DNA of 6,104 bases from Armatimonadota bacterium. GTDB taxonomy: Bacteria > Armatimonadota > SYMT01. The notes under the pieces were generated by a model that ran no database searches, was not told the origin of the DNA, and saw only the letters and a list, made by a program, of their open reading frames with translations. The position numbers and the translations under genes were made by a program. Location of the stretch: contig JAJFMS010000239.1 in NCBI GenBank assembly GCA_020696885.1, positions 1 to 6,104 on the forward strand. The letters are read 5' to 3'. The first letter of the stretch is position 1. Each line of letters opens with the position of its first letter. Shown here piece after piece: positions 1-4,563 of the stretch.

Positions 1-353
1 AAGGTCCAGCGCAGCCCCATCGAGCGCTCGAGGTCCATGTCACCGGTCTTCGGCCCGGCCATCGCGCCGCCCTGACCGTTCCAACTGCCGGTGTGACCGA
101 TGTAGGGCGACTCGAAGCCGTCCAGCCCGCCGCCGAGTTGGCTGGTCTGCGCGGGCGGAGGAATCGGATGCTTCACCAGCGGGAACGTGGCCGGCACACG
201 CTGTAGGATCAGCCAGCCCGCCAGGAAGAGCAGGAGCAGTGGTGCCAGGCAGCCGCACCCACAGCAGCCGAAACAGCTCCGCAGCGCGAGGCGCCGGCGT
301 CGGCGGGTAGCTGCGCCCGGCACATCCGGAGTCGGGGAGGTGGGGTCCGTCAC
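1..353 (-). CDS. Membrane-anchored protein, N-terminal part (cut by window edge)
   Basis: This frame gives 117 residues from a GTG start and runs off the left edge without a stop. The start is chosen because AGGAG (364-368) lies 10 nt upstream and no ATG or GTG occurs further upstream in frame. The protein begins with a Pro/Thr-rich tail, then five arginines (residues 17-21), a cysteine cluster CFGCCGCGC (27-35) and a hydrophobic helix (about 36-50). The positive-inside rule puts the N terminus in the cytoplasm and the rest outside, as a signal anchor. A proline-rich linker follows, then a Gly-rich stretch with FESPYIGHTGSW (80-91) and ERSMGLRWT (109-117). The last piece resembles the start of a TIM-barrel glycosidase domain as I remember such proteins from environmental bacteria, but too little is present to name a family. 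It lies 139 bp after uxaE in the same direction and may share its transcript. Confidence 0.7.
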   Translation of the reverse strand, partial: MTDPTSPTPDVPGAATRRRRRLALRSCFGCCGCGCLAPLLLLFLAGWLILQRVPATFPLVKHPIPPPAQTSQLGGGLDGFESPYIGHTGSWNGQGGAMAGPKTGDMDLERSMGLRWT

Positions 354-492
354 CGGCGGGCGTCTCCTGCAGGTCCGGAAGCCGCACCGGGTCGCGCGGC
401 TCCTGTTACCCAGGATATCGGAGCGCCCGGCCGGCCGAACCCGCACCCCGCGCAGCACGGCGTGCGCGATCCCGCAGATCGGCGAACCGCGG
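354..492. other. Intergenic spacer between uxaE and the membrane-anchored protein
   Basis: This 139-bp non-coding stretch lies between two minus-strand genes. Apart from the AGGAG site it holds one small inverted repeat, CGCGCA (449-454) and TGCGCG (463-468), with an 8-nt loop. No T-run follows it on the minus strand, so a factor-independent terminator is not supported. I see no convincing promoter, so read-through from uxaE is plausible. Confidence 0.4.
364..368 (-). promoter_or_regulatory. Ribosome binding site deciding a GTG start
   Basis: The minus strand reads AGGAG here, 10 nt before the GTG whose first base is 353. It favours this GTG as the start of the membrane-anchored protein, since no ATG or GTG lies upstream in that frame. 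Confidence 0.5.
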
Positions 493-1875
493 CTACATCC
501 CCTGGTGCAGCGACTCCAGATGCCGGGTGAAGTGCTCCGCCAGCACTTCTTCGTAGGTCTCCGGGTACGCTTCCAGCACGCTGCGCACGGCCGGTCCCAG
601 CTCAGGATGCGCGAGCACGGAGCCGAAAGTGGTGTGCAGGATCTGCCGTCCCGGAGCCGTGAACCCGCGACCGGACGCTACCTCCGGCCAGAGCTCCAGG
701 TACAGGTGCTCCAGCGCCCGCGCTTCGGGAAGCGCGTCCGGGGCCGGAACCCCTTCCAGGGTGGCGGAGACGTGGTAGGTCGCCCGGTCCGTATCATAAC
801 GCTCACGCGCGAAGGTGATGATGCGGCGGAACAGCGCTTCCTCGTGGCGGCACACCACTCGGAGCGCTTCCAGGTAGCTGGTCCCCGCGGTCTTCACGTG
901 GAAGCGGCCCTTTGTAAGCCGCGCGAAGGCGGGGTAGATGGAGAGCTTGTCGGAGCCGGAGTGGAGGCTAAGCTTGTAAGGCCCAAGCAGCTCCGCGATA
1001 GCGGCGTGGTCCGCCAGCGAGCGCTCGAACTCGGCAAGATCGCCTTTGTAGTCGACGCCCTTCTCGAACTCACCCACGTAGCGAGGCGCGAGGCTCACCA
1101 GCTTCATCCCGCGCTCCAGGCACTGCTCCGCGATGATGAAGTGCTCACCCAGGGTGGTCGGCTGGGGCGTCTCGTCCACACTCAACTCGATCTCGTAGTC
1201 GCGGCCGGCCATCACGTGGTCGATGTAATGAGCCAGCTCCACGGCACGGTTGATGGCGCGGCCGTACTTCACGGCCGCGCGCATGCACGTCTCTTCGGTC
1301 AGACGGATCACCGCGCCGGACGGCAGTGTGACCTCCCGGCCGGAGTAGGTGTGCAGCCAGCCGACCTGGTCCTGGATGCCGGCGAACTTCGCTCGCAGCT
1401 CCGTTTCCGAGTAGTCATCCGCGTTGGGATCCACATCGCCGGACGGGTCGATCGTGTAGAACGTGAAGCCCGCTGCGGCGGTCCGGTCCACGTCCTCGGG
1501 GGTCTTCAAGTGGTCCGCATCCGCTCCGGCCACGCCGGCATAGCCCGCCAGGAGCACGCCGAAGAGCGCGTCGTCCATCACCTCCTGCGGCGTGCGCTCC
1601 GTGCGCGCCATCTCCCGGATCGACTGCTGCGCGAAGATCGGCAGGATCCCGGCTCCGGCAAATCGCACCGCCGCCGCATGGCCCAGCGTGGCCAGGCCGG
1701 TGCGATCCCCATAACCGAAGCTGGGCGCCAGCCCGAGGTTGCGGGGGCGCAGGCTGGGAAGCAGCTCCAGCGCCCGGGCCAGCGCCGCGGCATCCGCGGG
1801 CAGCGCATCCTCGCCGCCAAACCGCAGCATCCTGCGACCGTCTACGAGCTGAGCCTGTACTGTTTCAGAAGCCAT
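493..1875 (-). CDS. uxaE: D-tagaturonate epimerase (UxaE family)
   Basis: This 460-residue cytoplasmic enzyme is predicted to interconvert D-tagaturonate and D-fructuronate (EC 5.1.2.7). The activity was characterised for the Thermotoga maritima family member, where it replaces the reductase/dehydrogenase detour that joins the galacturonate and glucuronate branches. I recognise the family from conserved blocks: SVDETPQPT (232-240), SLHSGSDK (303-310) with SIYPA just after, and HVKTAGTSYLEA (326-337). The enzyme is metal-dependent in the characterised case. Acidic residues and histidines in these blocks (D234, E235, H305, D309, H326) are candidate ligands, which is inference. Length is as expected and the frame is intact. 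The ATG at 1873-1875 is the only start, because an in-frame TAG lies four codons upstream; AGGG (1883-1886) sits 7 nt before it. It follows the dehydrogenase gene on the same strand across a 169-bp repeat-filled spacer. Confidence 0.93.
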   Translation of the reverse strand: MASETVQAQLVDGRRMLRFGGEDALPADAAALARALELLPSLRPRNLGLAPSFGYGDRTGLATLGHAAAVRFAGAGILPIFAQQSIREMARTERTPQEVMDDALFGVLLAGYAGVAGADADHLKTPEDVDRTAAAGFTFYTIDPSGDVDPNADDYSETELRAKFAGIQDQVGWLHTYSGREVTLPSGAVIRLTEETCMRAAVKYGRAINRAVELAHYIDHVMAGRDYEIELSVDETPQPTTLGEHFIIAEQCLERGMKLVSLAPRYVGEFEKGVDYKGDLAEFERSLADHAAIAELLGPYKLSLHSGSDKLSIYPAFARLTKGRFHVKTAGTSYLEALRVVCRHEEALFRRIITFARERYDTDRATYHVSATLEGVPAPDALPEARALEHLYLELWPEVASGRGFTAPGRQILHTTFGSVLAHPELGPAVRSVLEAYPETYEEVLAEHFTRHLESLHQGM

Positions 1876-1887
1876 GATGGGACCCTA

Positions 1888-1922
1888 CGAAGTGCGAACG
1901 ACGAGTTTCGAATTGCGAATGG
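1888..1922. repeat. Five degenerate 7-bp CGAANNN repeats
   Basis: Five consecutive heptads on the plus strand read CGAAGTG, CGAACGA, CGAGTTT, CGAATTG and CGAATGG. The first four bases are conserved (one A-to-G change) and the last three vary. On the transcribed minus strand the block ends one base before the AGGG ribosome binding site of uxaE, so it would lie in the mRNA leader if transcription starts upstream. Confidence 0.7.
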
Positions 1923-1938
1923 GGAGCTACCGGGGTGC

Positions 1939-1967
1939 GAGAAGAGAACGAGAATGAGAATGAGAAA
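1939..1967. repeat. GAGAAN hexad repeat
   Basis: The plus strand shows GAGAA, GAGAAC, GAGAAT, GAGAAT and GAGAAA back to back. The block is purely purine apart from the last base of some units. The minus-strand transcript would carry a pyrimidine-rich TTCTCN run. Confidence 0.7.
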
Positions 1968-2008
1968 GATTCCGGCCTCAGACCCGCACGGTCGAGTTCT
2001 CGCTCTGA

Positions 2009-2036
2009 CCGAACACCGAACACCGAACACCGAACA
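2009..2036. repeat. Four perfect tandem copies of CCGAACA (7 bp)
   Basis: Four identical heptamers run without interruption, ending 8 bp beyond the stop codon of the dehydrogenase in its direction of transcription. Shifted by one base the unit is CGAACAC, the same CGAANNN pattern as the degenerate block at 1888-1922. Perfect short tandems of this kind can change copy number by strand slippage. Confidence 0.9.
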
Positions 2037-2044
2037 CCCACCCG

Positions 2045-3055
2045 CTACCCCACATGGATCATCGCTTTGACCACGCCGGCATCCGGTGCGTAGAGGCCTT
2101 CGAACGTGTTCGGAAGGGTGCCGAGGTCCAACTGGTGGGTGATCCAGGGCGCGGTGTCGATCTTCCCGGCTTCCATCAGCCCGATCAGCGCCGGGAAGGC
2201 GCCCATGCTGTTGCGGGAGGCATACAGCGTCATCTCGCGCCGGTGGAAGAGCGGATCGTCGATGGAGAACGTTCCCTGTGCCAGCCCCACCATCACCACG
2301 CGGGCGCCCGGGCCGGCGTACTGCAGACTGTAGCCCATCGACTGCAGGCTGCCGGTGGCATCGAAGACGCAGTGGGCGAGCTCCGGTCCGGTGATCGCGG
2401 TCACGGCGGCCACCGGGTCTTCCAGGGCATCGACCGTGTGCTCCACGCCCAGTCGCTGGCAGAACTCGCGGCGAGCGGGGTTCACGTCTACCACGATCAC
2501 CTGCGCGCCCGCAAGCTGCGCGAACTGGAGGGTTGCCAGACCGATCGGGCCGGCGCCAACCACCACCACCCACTCGCTGGCCTCCACGTGCCCACGCTCC
2601 ACGGCGTGGTAACCGATCCCCAGGGTCTCGATCAGGGCCAACTGCTCCAGGGAAAGCTGGTTGCTCTTGTGGAGGAGCCTGGTGGGGACGGAGAGGAGCT
2701 CGCACATGCCGCCGTCACAGTGGACGCCCAGCACCTGCAGGCTGGCGCAGCAGTTGTAGCGGCCGGTGCGGCACGGGCGGCAGCTACCGCACGCCAGGTA
2801 CGGCTCGATGGCCACCCGGTCGCCTGCAGCCAGCCCGCGGTCGTTGGCGCCGACTTCGATGATCTCCGCCGCGAGCTCATGGCCGAGCACGCGCGGGTAG
2901 CTGAAGAACGGCTGGCGGCCCCGGAACGCGTGCAGGTCCGTCCCGCACACCCCGATCCGCTGGATCCGCACCAGCGCCTCGCCCTCGCCCCGCGCCGGCG
3001 GGGCAGCCTCGCCGATTTCGAACCGTCCCGGCTCCTGAAGTGTTACCTGTATCAT
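2045..3055 (-). CDS. Zinc-dependent MDR dehydrogenase, L-galactonate 5-dehydrogenase-like
   Basis: This 336-residue cytoplasmic medium-chain dehydrogenase most resembles E. coli LgoD/YjjN (L-galactonate to D-tagaturonate), sharing the block QPFFSYPRVLGHE and GVHCDGG. RspB-type and other polyol or aldonate dehydrogenases are related alternatives. Catalytic zinc ligands are C37, H59 and E60, with E143 nearby; structural zinc ligands are C89, C92, C95 and C103. The Rossmann motif GAGPIG is at 167-172, and D190 at the end of the next strand points to NAD over NADP. All expected residues are present and the length is normal. The LIEP segment of LgoD is LIET here. The ATG at 3053-3055 gives a standard N terminus, though the ribosome binding site is weak (GAGTAG). 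It is the first minus-strand gene from the divergent region, followed by uxaE, which would use its proposed product. That pairing supports a uronate/aldonate role; the exact substrate is inferred. Confidence 0.9.
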   Translation of the reverse strand: MIQVTLQEPGRFEIGEAAPPARGEGEALVRIQRIGVCGTDLHAFRGRQPFFSYPRVLGHELAAEIIEVGANDRGLAAGDRVAIEPYLACGSCRPCRTGRYNCCASLQVLGVHCDGGMCELLSVPTRLLHKSNQLSLEQLALIETLGIGYHAVERGHVEASEWVVVVGAGPIGLATLQFAQLAGAQVIVVDVNPARREFCQRLGVEHTVDALEDPVAAVTAITGPELAHCVFDATGSLQSMGYSLQYAGPGARVVMVGLAQGTFSIDDPLFHRREMTLYASRNSMGAFPALIGLMEAGKIDTAPWITHQLDLGTLPNTFEGLYAPDAGVVKAMIHVG

Positions 3056-3193
3056 TCGCTACTCGTTCAACAATGGTGCTACGCCGTGCCGACTTGTTCG
3101 TTACGGCTAACACGGGGCAATTCCTCTGCAGAGCGCGTGCCCGCCAATGGACCCGCGCCCTGCCGGCAAGTAGCGCCGGGCGAGCGAGCGCGC

Positions 3194-3199
3194 TATAGT
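3194..3199 (+). promoter_or_regulatory. Possible -10 element for the hydrolase gene
   Basis: TATAGT stands out in GC-rich surroundings and would start transcription around 3206, leaving a leader of roughly 30 nt before the start codon. No recognisable -35 hexamer lies 16-18 bp upstream, so this is tentative. Confidence 0.3.
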
Positions 3200-3228
3200 C
3201 ATACCGGATTTGTTCGGTAGTGGACAGC

Positions 3229-3233
3229 GGAGG
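3229..3233 (+). promoter_or_regulatory. Ribosome binding site of the hydrolase gene
   Basis: GGAGG lies 4 nt before GTG (3238) and 7 nt before TTG (3241). It rules out the in-frame GTG at 3220, which lies upstream of it, and restricts the start to these two adjacent codons. Confidence 0.6.
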
Positions 3234-3237
3234 TGCG

Positions 3238-4527
3238 GTGTTGCGAGCTGAAGTAGAGGTGGGTTTGATCGGTGCCGGTGCGGCGCTGCTGACGGCGCAG
3301 GAGGAGGGCCGGACCGCGCATGTCTCGCCTTCTGTGGTCAAGGTGGAGAAGAGCGCCGCCGGATTCAAGCTGACCCGCAACGGACTGCCGTACGTGATCC
3401 GCGGCGCAGGCGGGCGCATCCACCTGGAGACGCTGCGCGATGCCGGCGGCAACTCGATCCGCACCTGGGGCGAGACCGACCTGGAGCCGCTGCTGGACCG
3501 CGCACACGAGCTGGGGATCTCGGTCACCATCGGCATCTGGCTGGGCCAACCGCGCCAGGGGTTCAACTACGGCAACGAGGGCTCCCTCCGCGCGCAGACC
3601 GAAACCGTGCGCGGCTTCCTGCGCCGTTACCGGAACCATCCGGCCCTGCTGATGTGGGGGATCGGCAACGAGATGGAGGGGGACGGCGCGGACCCGCGCA
3701 TCTGGACGCACGTCAACGAGCTCGCGAAGCTGGTGCACCAGGAGGACCCCAATCATCCAGCCATGACCGTGGTAGCGGAGATCGGCGGCCCTAAGCTGCA
3801 GCAATTCAAGACCCTCTGCCCGGACGTGGATGTCCTGGGCATCAACTCGTATGCCGGCCTCCCGAGCCTGCCCAAGCGCCTGAAGGAAGGCGGGTTCGAC
3901 CGCCCGTTCGCGGTGACGGAGTTCGGCCCGCAGGGCACCTGGGAAGTGGCCAAGACCCCCTGGGGCGCGCCGATCGAGGCGAACAGCACCCGCAAGGCGG
4001 ACGAGTACCTGGCGAACTATCGCGGCGCCATCGCCAGCCAGCCCAACTGTCTCGGCTCGTTCGTGTTCCACTGGGGCCAGAAGCAGGAGACCACGCCCAC
4101 CTGGTTCGGGATGTTCCTGAACTCGGGTGAGCGGCTCGGGCCCGTGGAGGCGATGGCCACCGCGTGGACCGGCAAGGCGCCGGCTAACCGCGCGCCGCGC
4201 CTCGTGAAGCTCGATACCCCGGTCGAGGGCAAAGAGGTGCCGCCGGGCGGCACCCATGTAGCCAAGCTGGACGTGCAGGACCCGGATGGCGACCCGCTCA
4301 CCGTTCGCTGGGAAATCCGCTCCGAGAGTTCCGACCGCCGCGAAGGCGGCGACCGGGAGTCCGAGCCGATCGCGCACCCGGAGGCGTTCATCGAGGCGAA
4401 GGGCACACAGCTCACCTTCCGCGCCCCGGCGCTGCAGGGCGGGTACCGCGTGTTCGCCTACGCCTACGATGGCAAGGGGAATGCGGCGACGGCCAACGTG
4501 CCGTTCTTCGTGCGGGTCGCGAAGTAG
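3238..4527 (+). CDS. Putative exported GH2-like glycoside hydrolase with C-terminal Ig-like domain
   Basis: From GTG 3238 the protein has 429 residues; TTG 3241 is an almost equal alternative with better spacing to GGAGG. The TIM barrel spans about residues 35-315. It has the clan GH-A layout: IRTWG (74-78), acid/base in WGIGNEMEG (N144, E145), LGINSYAG (200-207), nucleophile in VTEFG (E228), and an aromatic strand FHWGQ (277-281). It therefore should hydrolyse a beta-glycoside with retention; the sugar is not predictable. The N-terminal sandwich domains of classic GH2 beta-galactosidases and glucuronidases are absent. Residues about 318-429 form an Ig-like domain beginning NRAPRLVKL and including VQDPDGDPLTVRW. 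The leader has a short hydrophobic stretch GLIGAGAALLTAQ but an acidic, not basic, start, so export is likely yet not certain. The following gene is 36 bp downstream on the same strand. The surface hydrolase could feed the uronate genes encoded divergently, which is inference. Confidence 0.87.
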   Translation: MLRAEVEVGLIGAGAALLTAQEEGRTAHVSPSVVKVEKSAAGFKLTRNGLPYVIRGAGGRIHLETLRDAGGNSIRTWGETDLEPLLDRAHELGISVTIGIWLGQPRQGFNYGNEGSLRAQTETVRGFLRRYRNHPALLMWGIGNEMEGDGADPRIWTHVNELAKLVHQEDPNHPAMTVVAEIGGPKLQQFKTLCPDVDVLGINSYAGLPSLPKRLKEGGFDRPFAVTEFGPQGTWEVAKTPWGAPIEANSTRKADEYLANYRGAIASQPNCLGSFVFHWGQKQETTPTWFGMFLNSGERLGPVEAMATAWTGKAPANRAPRLVKLDTPVEGKEVPPGGTHVAKLDVQDPDGDPLTVRWEIRSESSDRREGGDRESEPIAHPEAFIEAKGTQLTFRAPALQGGYRVFAYAYDGKGNAATANVPFFVRVAK

Positions 4528-4550
4528 TCGGCAAGCGGGCCTGGGGCCGA

Positions 4551-4556
4551 AAGGAG
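4551..4556 (+). promoter_or_regulatory. Ribosome binding site of the STN-like protein gene
   Basis: AAGGAG lies 7 nt before the ATG at 4564, a near-ideal arrangement that fixes the start of the downstream gene. It sits in the 36-bp gap after the hydrolase stop, consistent with a two-gene transcript. Confidence 0.75.
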
Positions 4557-4563
4557 CGGCGGT

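Larger units (their letters stand above)
1876..2044. other. Repeat-filled spacer upstream of uxaE
   Basis: This 169-bp gap between the dehydrogenase stop and the uxaE start is less GC-rich than the genes and is made largely of short periodic repeats, listed separately. It also holds an imperfect hairpin (minus-strand transcript): CGGTCGAG at 1989-1996 pairs with CTC plus GACCG at 2003-2011, with one bulged T and a 6-nt loop. No T-run follows directly on the minus strand, so this is not a clear terminator. No sigma-70-like promoter for uxaE is evident. Confidence 0.6.
3056..3237. other. Divergent intergenic region
   Basis: This 182-bp region separates the leftward dehydrogenase/uxaE group from the rightward hydrolase group and should hold both promoters. 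I see a perfect 10-bp palindrome CTCTGCAGAG (3124-3133), a weak 5-bp inverted repeat GCCGT/ACGGC around 3083-3106, and a TATAGT hexamer facing right (3194-3199). I found no convincing minus-strand promoter: TTGCCC (3115-3120, minus strand) has no good -10 partner at normal spacing. The palindrome could be an operator half, but its length is too short to be sure. Confidence 0.4.

Noticed and set aside
40..387. Minus-strand 115-codon frame at the left edge
   Set aside because: A different frame over the same bases gives a signal-anchor protein with a ribosome binding site at its GTG, while this one is Arg/Pro-rich without features.
449..468. Inverted repeat after uxaE as a terminator
   Set aside because: The stem is only 6 bp with an 8-nt loop and no T-run follows on the minus strand.
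1989..2011. Hairpin after the dehydrogenase as a terminator
   Set aside because: The stem has a bulge and is not followed by a T-run in the direction of transcription; the pyrimidine run further on is about 20 nt away.
2009..2036. CRISPR-like array
   Set aside because: The units are 7 bp and directly abutting, with no spacers between them.
187..2070. Long plus-strand open frame (627 codons) opposite uxaE
   Set aside because: It is antisense to a clearly recognised enzyme, its translation is Arg/Gly/His-rich with no family likeness, and it runs through the repeat spacer. High-GC genes often leave the opposite frame open.
1842..2705. Minus-strand open frame overlapping the end of the dehydrogenase and the repeat spacer
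   Set aside because: It is out of frame with the dehydrogenase and is Arg/Gly-rich; it stays open across the spacer partly because the 7-bp repeats carry no stop codon in the frames they pass through.
3211..3217. Single TGTTCGG, the reverse complement of the heptamer unit, upstream of the hydrolase
   Set aside because: One 7-mer match is expected by chance in a window of this size on two strands.
2054..3220. Long plus-strand open frame opposite the zinc dehydrogenase
   Set aside because: It is the antisense shadow of a gene with all zinc and Rossmann motifs intact, and its translation has no recognisable domain.
3199..4377. Long minus-strand open frame opposite the glycoside hydrolase
   Set aside because: The plus-strand product has the full GH-A motif set and a ribosome binding site; the minus-strand translation is low-complexity and unlike any family.
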